Source: Phycisphaeraceae bacterium
GTDB taxonomy: Bacteria > Planctomycetota > Phycisphaerae > Phycisphaerales > Phycisphaeraceae
Direction: 5' to 3'
Assembly (NCBI GenBank): GCA_028277745.1
Contig: JANQFR010000008.1
Coordinates: 1 to 33,706 of the forward strand
Length of the DNA: 33,706 nt
Shown here piece after piece: positions 1-9,299 of the stretch. How positions within the stretch are numbered: the stretch's first letter is position 1; each line of letters starts with the position of its first letter. A program made the translations under genes and the position numbers. The notes beneath the pieces are model-generated. The model was not told where the DNA came from, did not search any database, and worked only from the letters and a program-made list of their open reading frames with translations.

Positions 1-1337
1 AGCTTCGGCAGCCCGCGTTCGATGGCTTTCGTCATCCCGCCCACTTCTTCGATCTCTTCGATGAGCGACCACGCCCGCCGCGCGAGCTGATCCGTCAGAT
101 ATTCAACGTAATACGACCCTGCCCACGGATCGACGGCGCGGACGATGTCAGTTTCTTGCTGTAGATAAACCTGTGTATTCCGCGCGATGCGGGCCGAAAA
201 CGCGCTCGGCAGCGCGAGGGCTTCGTCGAGGGCGTTGGTGTGGAGCGACTGCGTGTGCCCCAGCGCAGCGGCCAGCGCTTCGATGCACGTCCGCGCCACG
301 TTGTTAAACGGATCCTGCTCGGTGAGGCTGTAGCCCGACGTCTGGCAGTGCGTCCGCAGCGCCATTGACTTCGGATTCTTCGGATTGAACGGCTTGACGA
401 TTTTCGCCCAGAGCAACCGCGCCGCCCGCAGCTTGGCGATCTCCATAAAATGGTTCATCCCCACCGCAAAAAAGAACGAAATACGCGGCGCGAAGGCGTC
501 GATGTCGAGCCCGGCGGCGAGGCCGGTACGGACGTATTGGAGGCCGTCGGCGAGGGTGTAGGCGAGTTCGAGGTCGGCGGGTGCCCCGGCCTCGTGCATG
601 TGGTAGCCGCTGACCGAGATCGAGTTGAAACGCGGCATGTTCTGCGCCGTGAAGGCAAAGATATCGCCGACGAGGCGCATCGACGGGGCAGGCGGATAGA
701 TATAGGTGTTGCGGACCATGAACTCCTTGAGGATGTCGTTCTGGATGGTCCCGCTGAGCTTCCCGGGCGCCACGCCTTGTTCTTCCGCGGCAAGGATATA
801 GAGGGCCATGACCGGCAGCACGGCGCCGTTCATGGTCATGGAGACGGACATCCTGTCGAGCGGAATACCGTCGAACAGCTTGCGCATATCGAGGATCGAG
901 TCGATCGCCACGCCCGCCATGCCGACGTCGCCCTCGACGCGGGGGTTGTCTGAGTCGTAGCCGCGGTGGGTCGCGAGGTCGAACGCGATGGACAGCCCCT
1001 TCTGGCCGGCGGCGAGGTTGCGTTTGTAGAAGGCGTTGGATTCCTCGGCGGTTGAGAAGCCGGCGTATTGGCGCACGGTCCACGGCCGCATGACGTACAT
1101 CGTGGCGTAGGGCCCGCGGAGGAACGGCGGCAGGCCGGGCATGGTGTCGAGGTGCTCGAGGCCGTCGTGGTCGGCGGCGGTGTAGAGCGGGTTGACGTCG
1201 ATCTGTTCCGGCGTGGTCCACGCGGCGCCCTCGAGCTTGTGGCCCAGCAGGGAGGCGGCCTTCTCGCGCCAGCGGTCGAGCGAGCCGGCGTGGGTGTGGC
1301 GGAGCGGGATGCGGGTGAAGTCGGGGATCGCGCTCAT
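1..1337 (-). CDS. mutB: Methylmalonyl-CoA mutase large (catalytic) subunit, 3' end cut off by window edge
   Basis: The cobalamin-dependent mutase interconverts succinyl-CoA and (R)-methylmalonyl-CoA. About 445 N-terminal residues are visible. They contain the family motifs [13 protein letters not shown] (about 89-101), [12 protein letters not shown] (123-133), MTMNGAVLP (168-175), VRNTYIYPP (208-216) and [10 protein letters not shown] (243-252). As I align them, Tyr91, Arg209 and His246 match Tyr89, Arg207 and His244 of the Propionibacterium enzyme, which favours methylmalonyl- over isobutyryl-CoA as substrate. The C-terminal B12-binding domain with DxHxxG lies outside the window. The ATG at 1337-1335 overlaps the stop of the small-subunit gene (ATGA), so the two are translationally coupled. 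The gene continues past position 1 and was recovered by direct translation. Confidence 0.95.
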   Translation of the reverse strand, partial: MSAIPDFTRIPLRHTHAGSLDRWREKAASLLGHKLEGAAWTTPEQIDVNPLYTAADHDGLEHLDTMPGLPPFLRGPYATMYVMRPWTVRQYAGFSTAEESNAFYKRNLAAGQKGLSIAFDLATHRGYDSDNPRVEGDVGMAGVAIDSILDMRKLFDGIPLDRMSVSMTMNGAVLPVMALYILAAEEQGVAPGKLSGTIQNDILKEFMVRNTYIYPPAPSMRLVGDIFAFTAQNMPRFNSISVSGYHMHEAGAPADLELAYTLADGLQYVRTGLAAGLDIDAFAPRISFFFAVGMNHFMEIAKLRAARLLWAKIVKPFNPKNPKSMALRTHCQTSGYSLTEQDPFNNVARTCIEALAAALGHTQSLHTNALDEALALPSAFSARIARNTQVYLQQETDIVRAVDPWAGSYYVEYLTDQLARRAWSLIEEIEEVGGMTKAIERGLPK

Positions 1338-3442
1338 GCGAGCACTCCTTCCTCGCGAAGCAATTCGCGCAGGGTTTCCAGCACGTTGCACTTGATGAAG
1401 ATGTAACGGTCGACGCCGGCGTCGTCGTAGGCCGCCTTCATGTCGCCGGGGTGGCCGGCCAGGATCACGACGCGCGCCCCAGATTGCTTGAGCAGGGGTG
1501 TGACCGCCGGGACCATCTCGGGATAGAGCTTGTCGGAGGAGCAGATGACCGCGATGTTGGCCCACGAGCGGTCAAACGCCTCGCACGCCTTCGCGGCGGC
1601 TTCGTCGGGTTCACCCTGGAAGCCGTCGTTGGAGACCACCTCGAACCCGCCGGCCTCGAAGAAGTTGCGGGCGTACGTCGCCCGGGCGGTGTGGTGGGCG
1701 ACGGGGCCCATGTTGGCCAGGAACACGCGCGGGCGCGAGCCGGTGAGATGCAGGTAATCCCGGCTGGCGTCGCGCAGCTGCTCGAACGGTTCGGCGTAAG
1801 GGTGCGGTGTGATCGGGGCGATGTTCGGCGACTCGCCCGTATCCGGCAGCCGGTCGAAGAGCTGCGCGAAGGTGTCGCCCGCCTTGGCGGCGGCGATGGC
1901 GGCTTCGACCATGTCGCTTTCGATCCGGGAGGCGTCGCCCGGTTCACGGCCGGCGATCCGGTCGGCCGCCGCGGCGCGGAGGGCGGCCAAGTCGGGCGTG
2001 GTCTTCTGGGGCCGCCTCTCGGCCAGGTTGGGGAACTCGCTGACCCCGGTGACCGCGTCCTTGCGCGTGGCGATGTTCTTGAGCCGGTCTTTGAACGCCG
2101 AGTCGATCTGGTCGTTGATCCATCCCGACGTCAGCGCCTGGACCATACCCCCCTGCTGCTCGATGGCCTGGAAAAACGCCCAGCCCTTCTCCGCGAGATC
2201 ATCGGTGAGCGATTCGAGGAACCAGCACCCGCCGGCAGGATCGACCACGCGGTTGAGGTGGGATTCTTCATACAGGATCAGTTGGGTGTTGCGTGCGATC
2301 CGTCGGCTGAACGCGTCGGGCAGGCCCAGGGCCTTATCGAACGGTTCGGTGGTGATGGTCTGGGCCCCGCCGACCGCGGCGGCGAAGCCGGTGACGGTGT
2401 TGCGGAGCAGGTTGACCCACGGGTCGCGGCTGGTGATGACGCGTTTGGAGGTGCGCACATGCATCTTCATGCCGGCGCCCTCGTCGGTCCCGCCCGCGGC
2501 GTGGATGACGTTGGCCCACAGCAGGCGTGCGGCGCGGAGCTTGGCGATGGCGAGGAAGACGTTGCAGCCGATGTTGAAGTTGAACAACAGCTCTTTGGCG
2601 GCGTCGTCAACAGACATGCCGGCGTCGGTCAGGACACGCAGGTAGGCCACGGCGGTCGCCATGGACAGGCCCAGGTCCTGGGCGGCGGTCGCGCCGGCGT
2701 GGTGGTAGGGCCCGGTGCCGACGCGCACAGCGGTCGATCGCGGCAGGTGACGCGCGGACCAGCCGGCGAGCTCGGCCATCTGATGCATGGCGGCGTCGAG
2801 CGATTGCGGCAGGCGTCCGTCGCGGGCGAAGACCGCGATCGGATCGGCGTTGAAGGAGGCCCGCAGGGTCTTGGTGTCGTGCCCACGCTGTTCGTAGAGG
2901 GCGATGATCGCGGCCGCGGCGGGCAGGAAGGCGGCCCCGGCTTCCAGGCTGACGGCGATCATCTGGAGATGGACGTCCTTGAGGGCGGCGTCGAAATCCT
3001 CGGCGCGGTAGATCATCAGGCCGTCACGCCCCGCCCGGTCGTCCTCGGGCCCCAGGCCGTTGCGGGCGGCGACATCGAGGCGGAGCTGGAGCGACGTGAC
3101 GCCGCGGCCGAGGTCTTCGAGGATCGCCGCGTTGGTGACGGCCAGGTCCGGGTGAGCGTGTTCCTGCCGGATGTCCCAGCCGCAGACCGACCCGCCCAGG
3201 GCATCGGCGCCGCGGGTGAAGGGGTCGAACCCGGGATAGCCGGAGGCGTCGTCGCCGGGGGCGTTTGGGGCGGGCCAGTCTCGTCGGGTGTAGACGGGGT
3301 GGATCTGGATGCCCTCGTAGGTATGCGTGACCAGTTTTTTGTCGAACGGGGCGCCGTTGAGGTCTTTGTCCACGACGGCCCGCCATTGGTCGTAATCAAC
3401 GGGGAGGAAGTCGTCCAGCAGCGAGAATTGTGGTTTCATCAT
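1334..3442 (-). CDS. mutA: Methylmalonyl-CoA mutase small subunit
   Basis: This 702-residue protein is the non-catalytic partner of the heterodimeric mutase and is first in the operon. It has the mutase barrel in the N-terminal ~490 residues; visible matches to the large subunit include [19 protein letters not shown] and [11 protein letters not shown]. The C-terminal ~130 residues form a cobalamin-binding-like flavodoxin fold ([17 protein letters not shown], later [10 protein letters not shown]). The DxHxxG cobalt-ligand motif is absent, as expected for small subunits. Two adjacent ATGs begin the frame at 3442; GGTGAAG lies just upstream as a ribosome-binding site. A sigma70-like promoter with a dyad over its -10 box lies about 80 bases upstream. 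The gene diverges from the PEP carboxykinase-like gene at 3697. Confidence 0.93.
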   Translation of the reverse strand: MMKPQFSLLDDFLPVDYDQWRAVVDKDLNGAPFDKKLVTHTYEGIQIHPVYTRRDWPAPNAPGDDASGYPGFDPFTRGADALGGSVCGWDIRQEHAHPDLAVTNAAILEDLGRGVTSLQLRLDVAARNGLGPEDDRAGRDGLMIYRAEDFDAALKDVHLQMIAVSLEAGAAFLPAAAAIIALYEQRGHDTKTLRASFNADPIAVFARDGRLPQSLDAAMHQMAELAGWSARHLPRSTAVRVGTGPYHHAGATAAQDLGLSMATAVAYLRVLTDAGMSVDDAAKELLFNFNIGCNVFLAIAKLRAARLLWANVIHAAGGTDEGAGMKMHVRTSKRVITSRDPWVNLLRNTVTGFAAAVGGAQTITTEPFDKALGLPDAFSRRIARNTQLILYEESHLNRVVDPAGGCWFLESLTDDLAEKGWAFFQAIEQQGGMVQALTSGWINDQIDSAFKDRLKNIATRKDAVTGVSEFPNLAERRPQKTTPDLAALRAAAADRIAGREPGDASRIESDMVEAAIAAAKAGDTFAQLFDRLPDTGESPNIAPITPHPYAEPFEQLRDASRDYLHLTGSRPRVFLANMGPVAHHTARATYARNFFEAGGFEVVSNDGFQGEPDEAAAKACEAFDRSWANIAVICSSDKLYPEMVPAVTPLLKQSGARVVILAGHPGDMKAAYDDAGVDRYIFIKCNVLETLRELLREEGVLA

Positions 3443-3509
3443 CGCGCTTCACCTGCGTAAGGATTGTCCAGCGGCGTTCGCGTTCGGTGGGCGTGAGCCG
3501 TTGGGGGGA

Positions 3510-3531
3510 ACCGACCCAATATTAAGTCGGT
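3510..3531. promoter_or_regulatory. 22-bp dyad, probable repressor operator over the mutA -10 box
   Basis: ACCGAC (3510-3515) and GTCGGT (3526-3531) form a perfect inverted repeat. A second palindrome, AATATT (3518-3523), shares exactly the same centre, so 9 of 11 base pairs across the 22-bp site are symmetric. The site covers the -10 hexamer of the mutA promoter, where a bound dimer would block RNA polymerase. No regulator gene sits beside it, so the protein is unknown. Confidence 0.5.
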
Positions 3532-3547
3532 ATACTCTTTTTATCAA
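3519..3547 (-). promoter_or_regulatory. Sigma70-like promoter of mutA-mutB
   Basis: On the minus strand, TTGATA (3547-3542) is followed by a 17-base spacer and TAATAT (3524-3519). Both hexamers are one or two bases from consensus at ideal spacing. The predicted start of transcription is near 3512, giving a leader of roughly 70 bases before the mutA ATG at 3442. This is read from sequence only; planctomycete promoters are poorly characterised. Confidence 0.6.
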
Positions 3548-3630
3548 GCTGGGCATCGACCTAAATTTCTACGTCAAGGCCTGAGAACAAGCGGCGGTCT
3601 TCACTTTGATTTAACCCACATTTTAAGTCT

Positions 3631-3650
3631 CCGCCCCATGGCGTGGGCGG
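3631..3650. promoter_or_regulatory. GC-rich hairpin ahead of the PEP carboxykinase-like gene
   Basis: CCGCCC (3631-3636) and GGGCGG (3645-3650) can pair around an 8-base loop, 47 bases before the ATG at 3697. It may lie in the leader or at the promoter; no clear -35/-10 pair was found for the rightward gene. The rest of the 254-bp divergent gap shows only an AAGGAG ribosome-binding site (3679-3684). Confidence 0.25.
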
Positions 3651-3696
3651 GGTGGCGTAAAATCGGCCCGTCTGCGACAAGGAGAGAACACGCAAG

Positions 3697-6600
3697 ATGG
3701 CGGATTTGCAACGAATGATCGGGTTTCGGGTGTCTCACGACGGCGGTCTGGATGAACGGCGTCAGCTGCGTCATTTGATCGATCTGCAACTGGTCGCGAC
3801 AGGGCTGCGGCGCCGGGTGGTGGGGCCGCACGCGGAGTTTGCCGAGATCGCACGCGGGCTCCTGGACCACCACCTCGAGATGGCGCGGCTGCTCACGGAC
3901 CATCGCTGCCCGGCGGATCAGCGGATCGAGGCGTTCCTGGCCGAGCACCTGGGTGACCTCGGGCTGGACCAGCCGATCCGCCTGCCGGGGACGACATTTC
4001 GCCTGGATCGTCACGGGGTCGCGCGTGAGTTATCGTTACCCGTGGACGGGGACCATTTCCAGAACGACCTGGTGGATTCCTATCGGTTGAAGAATGGCGT
4101 GCTGCATAACCCGAAGCACGACCGGCGGACGACCAAGGGCACGTTTCACGTGGCCGAGGGGGGGTTGCCCATTCCAAATGGAAAAAAGGCGGTCCCCAAG
4201 CGTGTGTTTGCTGAGATGCTGCGGATCGCGCTGGCCCCGCCGCGGGACTCGATGATCCTGCCGTACACCGCCGGCCAGGACGACCCGGCGCACGCGTTTG
4301 TGTCGCTGCTGCTGCGGCCGGTGGTGTGTCCGGAGGTGGCGGGGGTCTGCCCGCGGAAGACGCTGGAAGTGCGGTTTTTTGCGCCGGGCAGCCTGGTGAG
4401 CAATCTGGACTTCGTGGAGTCGATTTTCGGCAACGCGGGCGATCCGTCTCTGCCCGAGAACGACGCGGGTCTGGACGTCGAGCACTGGACCGGACACACC
4501 GGCTGCGTGATCCTCGCACCGCACCTGGTGAACTGCACCAAAAAGCAGTTGGGTTTGCCCCACGCCGACGCCGCGACCGACCGTCAGAAGGCCGACGGCA
4601 TGTGCTGGACAGATGAGACCGAACGCTACAACGACGGCGGCGCGTTCAAGCTCACCTGCCGGACCGACGCCGGCGTGATGGTCACCCTGATCGCCGACAA
4701 CTACTTTGGCTACTGCAAGAAGGAGGTGAAGACGCAGATCAGCTACGCCGCCAACCTCTACGGCAACGTGGAGGAAGAGCACGCGGGCGGCGCGCTCGCG
4801 TTCGCCAGCTACAACCTCGGCGAAGATTTTCAGGCCGACAGCCAAAGCTACAACGGGCGGACCTTCGACGACGTGGCCCGGGACTACGCCGATCAACTCG
4901 ACGTGCGGCCCGAGGGCTACGCCGTCGATAAGACTTTCCCCGAATTGATTTACGTGCCCGAAGATGCTTACGCCCGCGTGCGCGATCAGACCATCACCTG
5001 GACCCGGGACGGCCAGAGCCGTTCGATCGCCCTGGCGCCCGGCAAGGTTTACATCACGCCGTCCGGCTACAAGTTCAAGATGGAGAAGCACCCCGCCGCG
5101 CCGAGCTGGCGGCTGATCGGCACGATCGGCGAAGGCGTGTTTTGCCATAAGCCCTGCACCGTCTCGGGCGGTGGCAAAAGCGAGATCAGCAAGTCGCTTG
5201 ACGATTACATGCTCTACGGGCCGCTGTTCGTCTCGGATATCGAGGCAGACCTGAACCTCGTCGAGCAGGTGTTCAAGAAGGACTATTCCACACGATTCCG
5301 ACCGGGAATCCCCGACTATCCCGATTACTCACAGAACCCCAGCCGGCCGGTGCTGTCGCCGAAGCGTTCGCTCGGGAGCGTGATCAAACTCCTGACGCCC
5401 GCCCGCGACTACACCGACGAATACAACGCCTGGCTCGAAACGATCCCCAACTACGTCTACGCCCTCATCTTCATCATCAAACGCTTCTACAAGCCGGAAT
5501 GGGGCGAGGACTGGCGCATTCATTTCAGCGTCGACATCGTCAACGGTTTCCCCGGCCACGAGCTCAAGTATGAAGACCGCAAGCTCGTGGGCACCTATCT
5601 CCGCGTCGGCCTGCTCGAGGGCCAGCAGTGGCGGACGTTCAAGGTCCGGCAGGATTTCTCACCCGCTCAGAAGGTCCAGACCGAAGACGACATCAGCGCC
5701 TCGGTCGTCGTGCCGTCGCGGCACGCCCGGCATACGCACCAGGCCCAACGCGCCGACGCGTGTAAGTTCTCCACCAACTGCGAGTACCGCCTCTTTCAGC
5801 GGCCGGACGACGCGATCCATCGCGGGCTCGATCAACAAACCGAGATCGACCTTGCGCGCCATGACAACTTCATCTCCAACTTTCAGCCGCTCACCGTTGA
5901 CGATGTGCAGCAGATGGTCGCCCACGTCGCCGAGTTCTCCGCGTTTACCGAGCCGATGCGTCGTCTGCTGACCTCGGCCGCCCAGGCGGACGCGGGGTAT
6001 GTCGTCTCGTCATCCAACCCGCGGATCGTCGATGGCAAGCCGACCAAGAATCCCCGCTACCTCCAGACCCGCCCCGACCTCGTGGACCCGCTCAACCGCC
6101 ACGTGGCGGAGGTGGGCGTCCGCCTGTCCCGGGGGATCTCGGCGGATGAGCCGCTCCACCTCCCGGTGAACGCCGTGCTGCTGGGGCGCCGCAACAACCC
6201 CCCCGACCTCCAGGCCGGCATCCGGGCGCTGGCCGTCTACAACCCGATCCATTACCAGGAGCTGCCCGAGCTCTTCATGGATTTCATCTGTTCGCTCACC
6301 GGCAAGAGCCCGTCGACCACCGGCGCCGGCAGCGAGGGGGCGCTCACCAAGGGCCCGTTCAACGCGCTGCTGCCGACCAGCGATCTGAATAACGCCCTGG
6401 TCAGCTTCATCCTCACCGGACTGGGCGGGTTCTCCACGTCGGCCGGGCACATCGGCCCCGACGTCGCCGTCGGCCACGACATCAGCCTGCTCGTGCCCGA
6501 GATCTGGTGCCGGCTCCACCCCGACGAGCGCGAGCCCGACGCCATGATCCGACGCGGCTGGCTCGAACCGCTGGAAGACTTCGAGCACAAAGGTCAGCCG

Positions 6601-7158
6601 GTGCTCGCCAGCCGGCTGGGCTACCGCATCACCGCGACGTTCATCCGTGAAGTGTTCGGCCGGGTCTTCGACAATCCTTCCAAAGTCTTCAACGACGCGA
6701 TTCTTCAGCCCGAGACTCAGGGCCTCGACGTGTTCGCCGACGGTGTCTGGAACATCACCGAGGCTCAAGAGCGCGTCGCGCAGGCCTATTTCGAGGACGG
6801 GTCGATTGACCATGCCTGCCCGCCTCTCAAGGCTTTGCTTTCCATCATGGCCAACGGCTCCTATGACGGCAAAGACGCGCGTCACCCTGATATCCGGGCG
6901 ATGTTCACCCGTGACGCCCTGCTCAGCAGCGACTGGTATCGCCAGCGTCTGGTCACCAAGCAGCGGCGCGACCTTGCTTTATGGAAGCGTCACGCGGCGT
7001 ACCTCGACGATTTTCTCAACCGCCCCAACTACGCCGATCGCGCCGCCGCCCTCGACATCCCCGCGCGTAAGGCTTTCGTTGACGCCGAGATCGCCCTTGT
7101 GGAAGACCCTGCATACCTTGACGACATGGTCGGCGCGATCGGCGCCGATCCTTTATGA
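3697..7158 (+). CDS. Probable PPi-type phosphoenolpyruvate carboxykinase
   Basis: A 1153-residue protein resembling the pyrophosphate-dependent PEP carboxykinases described in Propionibacterium and Entamoeba, which interconvert oxaloacetate plus PPi with PEP, CO2 and phosphate. Supporting features are the family-typical length (about 1,130-1,150 residues) and the blocks SNLDFVESIFGNAGDP (around 235-250) and HWTGHTGCVILAPHL (263-277). There is also a long ADNYFGYCKKEVKTQ block, and a P-loop-like GGGKSEISKS (491-500) standing where other PEPCKs have their kinase-1 motif. It shows no overall similarity to ATP- or GTP-PEPCK that I can see. AAGGAG at 3679-3684 supports the ATG. Adjacent methylmalonyl-CoA mutase genes fit a Wood-Werkman-like C3/C4 node. 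The assignment rests on remembered family motifs, not a search. Confidence 0.65.
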   Translation: MADLQRMIGFRVSHDGGLDERRQLRHLIDLQLVATGLRRRVVGPHAEFAEIARGLLDHHLEMARLLTDHRCPADQRIEAFLAEHLGDLGLDQPIRLPGTTFRLDRHGVARELSLPVDGDHFQNDLVDSYRLKNGVLHNPKHDRRTTKGTFHVAEGGLPIPNGKKAVPKRVFAEMLRIALAPPRDSMILPYTAGQDDPAHAFVSLLLRPVVCPEVAGVCPRKTLEVRFFAPGSLVSNLDFVESIFGNAGDPSLPENDAGLDVEHWTGHTGCVILAPHLVNCTKKQLGLPHADAATDRQKADGMCWTDETERYNDGGAFKLTCRTDAGVMVTLIADNYFGYCKKEVKTQISYAANLYGNVEEEHAGGALAFASYNLGEDFQADSQSYNGRTFDDVARDYADQLDVRPEGYAVDKTFPELIYVPEDAYARVRDQTITWTRDGQSRSIALAPGKVYITPSGYKFKMEKHPAAPSWRLIGTIGEGVFCHKPCTVSGGGKSEISKSLDDYMLYGPLFVSDIEADLNLVEQVFKKDYSTRFRPGIPDYPDYSQNPSRPVLSPKRSLGSVIKLLTPARDYTDEYNAWLETIPNYVYALIFIIKRFYKPEWGEDWRIHFSVDIVNGFPGHELKYEDRKLVGTYLRVGLLEGQQWRTFKVRQDFSPAQKVQTEDDISASVVVPSRHARHTHQAQRADACKFSTNCEYRLFQRPDDAIHRGLDQQTEIDLARHDNFISNFQPLTVDDVQQMVAHVAEFSAFTEPMRRLLTSAAQADAGYVVSSSNPRIVDGKPTKNPRYLQTRPDLVDPLNRHVAEVGVRLSRGISADEPLHLPVNAVLLGRRNNPPDLQAGIRALAVYNPIHYQELPELFMDFICSLTGKSPSTTGAGSEGALTKGPFNALLPTSDLNNALVSFILTGLGGFSTSAGHIGPDVAVGHDISLLVPEIWCRLHPDEREPDAMIRRGWLEPLEDFEHKGQPVLASRLGYRITATFIREVFGRVFDNPSKVFNDAILQPETQGLDVFADGVWNITEAQERVAQAYFEDGSIDHACPPLKALLSIMANGSYDGKDARHPDIRAMFTRDALLSSDWYRQRLVTKQRRDLALWKRHAAYLDDFLNRPNYADRAAALDIPARKAFVDAEIALVEDPAYLDDMVGAIGADPL

Positions 7159-7228
7159 ACGTCCTCTGCCGATTGGGTTGGCGATAAAAGGATGACGGCC
7201 AAAAGGCCTGACCGGTGAGGTGGTTGCT

Positions 7229-8137
7229 TTACGCCGCAAGACGCAGCATGGGCGCGTAGTACGGCGCATGATCCGCGTACATGCGGGTAAGGCGTCGCCG
7301 GACCTGGTGCAAGGGCGACCAACGGGGCAGGCACCGCCGGCTGAGGTCCCCAAGGATATCGCGGTTGACAGCGTCCATGGTTTCAGGGAGTTGATTAAGA
7401 GGGTGTTCGCCAATGCGGAGGAGCTGCTCATGGCGCAGCGCGTAAGTCGCGCGGCGTCTGAGATGAAGACGCACATCATCCAGGCGCCACGGCTGAAGCG
7501 GGCTGAACGTGTAGCCGCATCCCGCTGCGCCAACGACGCGTGTCTCGTCGAAATCGTCGGCATCGGGGAATCGGGTTTTGAGCAGACGAGTGATGATGTG
7601 GTCATTGCCGGCAAGACCGAGGGGTAAGCGGACCCCGGCATCGCGCATGCGTCGCAGGTGGGAGCCCCGGACACAGTAGAGGCCGCCGTAGATCCAATGA
7701 CGCTCGATCATGATCCGCGTGAGCCGGTCCCGGCTGCGGCCGTTCATCGGCGCGCCTGCGACGGCGTACGCGTCGGGACAGGCGAGCAGTCGACGCCGCA
7801 TGCGCGGCAGCGCGGCGGGGCTGGCGCCGACATCCCCGTCCATGAAAAAGTGAACGTCGCCGTCATTCAGATAAGGATCGGCATGCCGATACAGGTAAGC
7901 GTTCCAGGCGTTGCACTTGTCGCCGATCGGCAGTTCGACGCCGGCCACGCCGGGTCGGCGCCTGGCGTAATCGCGGACGACCTCTGCGGTGTCATCGGTG
8001 CAGCCATTGATTAGGACGTACACTTCGAGGCGATCGGCGTCGGCATCGTTGAGCGTGGCGTACACCGAATCCAGCGTCGCGCTGATGCTGGCCGCTTCAT
8101 TGCGGGCGAAAACCGCGACGCGATACGGGCTGGTCAT
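7229..8137 (-). CDS. Family 2 glycosyltransferase
   Basis: A GT-A enzyme of about 302 residues transferring a sugar from a nucleotide donor, probably at the inner face of the cytoplasmic membrane. The N terminus has the GT2 pattern VAVFARNEAASI with INGCTDDTAEVV, followed by a metal-binding FFMDGDVG motif (DxD equivalent). A GNDHIITRLL block replaces the usual ED region. Start choice: the frame has ATGs at 8143 and 8137. The strong GGAGG (8148-8144) abuts the first with no spacer but sits 6 bases from the second, so 8137 is preferred. It is the last of four co-directional glycosyltransferase genes, 13 bases after the preceding stop. It ends 70 bases from the convergent PEPCK-like gene. Confidence 0.82.
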   Translation of the reverse strand: MTSPYRVAVFARNEAASISATLDSVYATLNDADADRLEVYVLINGCTDDTAEVVRDYARRRPGVAGVELPIGDKCNAWNAYLYRHADPYLNDGDVHFFMDGDVGASPAALPRMRRRLLACPDAYAVAGAPMNGRSRDRLTRIMIERHWIYGGLYCVRGSHLRRMRDAGVRLPLGLAGNDHIITRLLKTRFPDADDFDETRVVGAAGCGYTFSPLQPWRLDDVRLHLRRRATYALRHEQLLRIGEHPLNQLPETMDAVNRDILGDLSRRCLPRWSPLHQVRRRLTRMYADHAPYYAPMLRLAA

Positions 8138-8150
8138 CGTCATCCTCCGG

Positions 8151-9299
8151 TCAGGCGGCGCGGCGGGCCGCGCGGGTCAGGGCTCGGTGATGAGCGTCGG
8201 CGATCTTTTGCCAGTCAAAACGCCGCTCCGCATGTCGGCGGGCGGCGGCGGCCATGCGGCGGTGTTGAGCATCATCCCGCAGCAGTTCGGTTGCCGCGTC
8301 AGCGAGCGATACCGGGTCCGAGGCGTCGAGCACACGTCCGGTCTGGCCATCGATCAAGGTTTCGGGCGCACCGCCCGATCGGCCGGCGATCACCGGCGTG
8401 CCGCACGCCTGCGCCTCGATCAGCACCATGCCGAAGCCTTCGAAATCGCCATTGACGTCACGGTTCGGCAGAACAAACAGATCAGCCGCCTGGTACGCGG
8501 CAACGAGTTCTTCAGGGAGCAAAGGGGCGATGAATCGGACGTGCTCAGCGACGCCGTGCTCTTCAGCCAGCGAACGCAGGCGCCCTTTATCTTCACCTTC
8601 GCCGAGTATCGCGTAGATCACGTCACCGGCGCGTCGCCGGACCACGGGCAAGGCGCGGATCATCATGTCCTGCCCTTTGCGCCGCTGCAGCCGGCCGACG
8701 GTTAGCACTACCTTGCGGCCGTTCCAGCCAAGGCGTTGCCGGGCCGCGGATATCTCCTCAGTGGAACCGGGTCGGCATCGTTCCAGATCGACCCCGGGAT
8801 GGACAATACGGATGCGCTGAGGATCAATCGACCACTTTTCATGCAGCAACCGAGCGGTGTTCCGGCTCGTCGCGATCAATCCGGAAGCTCCGGCAAAAAC
8901 GCGGCGGGCCAGCCAGGTCAGTTCACGGCTCTGCCCCATTGAATTGAGCTCTTCCCCATGGACCGTGCAGAGATACGGTCGATCGGTGCGTGACGCGATC
9001 AAGCCCTCGGGCAGGCAGCGGTTGGCGTGGACGAGGTCGATCTGTTGTTGTTGGATCAGCCGGCGGACACGACGGGCCGAACGCGCGTAACGTGCGGCGC
9101 CAGCGAAACTGAGTACGCCCCAGGACGGGAAACGCAGCGGGGCGTGTTCGACCGGATGCGGGTATCCGGCAGGGGCCTGTCCATATTCATTCGCGACCCA
9201 GACCGAGCCGACGGGCCAGGATCGATACAGCTCGGCGATCCATGCGCCGCTCCCGCCGACCGTGGGCGGAAAATTTTCGGTGAGTATGAGCAACCTCAT
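8151..9299 (-). CDS. Family 4 glycosyltransferase (GT-B)
   Basis: This 382-residue protein has a two-Rossmann GT-B layout. The N terminus is LLILTENFPPTVGGSGAW, typical of acceptor-side domains with the glycine-rich loop. The donor domain shows TVGRLQRRKGQD (Arg203 and Lys208) and the EX7E motif as EGFGMVLIE (Glu287, Glu295), followed by AQACGTPVIAGRSGGAPE. It would transfer a sugar from a nucleotide donor with retention of configuration, in the cytoplasm. Its ATG (9299-9297) overlaps the stop of the upstream glycosyltransferase as ATGA. It is the third gene of the leftward glycosyltransferase unit. Donor and acceptor cannot be told from sequence. Confidence 0.88.
   Translation of the reverse strand: MRLLILTENFPPTVGGSGAWIAELYRSWPVGSVWVANEYGQAPAGYPHPVEHAPLRFPSWGVLSFAGAARYARSARRVRRLIQQQQIDLVHANRCLPEGLIASRTDRPYLCTVHGEELNSMGQSRELTWLARRVFAGASGLIATSRNTARLLHEKWSIDPQRIRIVHPGVDLERCRPGSTEEISAARQRLGWNGRKVVLTVGRLQRRKGQDMMIRALPVVRRRAGDVIYAILGEGEDKGRLRSLAEEHGVAEHVRFIAPLLPEELVAAYQAADLFVLPNRDVNGDFEGFGMVLIEAQACGTPVIAGRSGGAPETLIDGQTGRVLDASDPVSLADAATELLRDDAQHRRMAAAARRHAERRFDWQKIADAHHRALTRAARRAA

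Noticed and set aside
1451..3460. 669-codon open frame on the plus strand opposite mutA
   Set aside because: GC-rich antisense shadow; composition of glycine, arginine and valine repeats with no recognisable domain, while the minus strand encodes a clear mutase subunit.
4036..5148. 370-codon antisense frame within the PEPCK-like gene
   Set aside because: No domain or ribosome-binding site; the sense frame is continuous with family motifs.
7197..7208. GGCC-AAAA-GGCC stem-loop between convergent genes, considered as a terminator
   Set aside because: Only a 4-bp stem and no proper T run on either strand.
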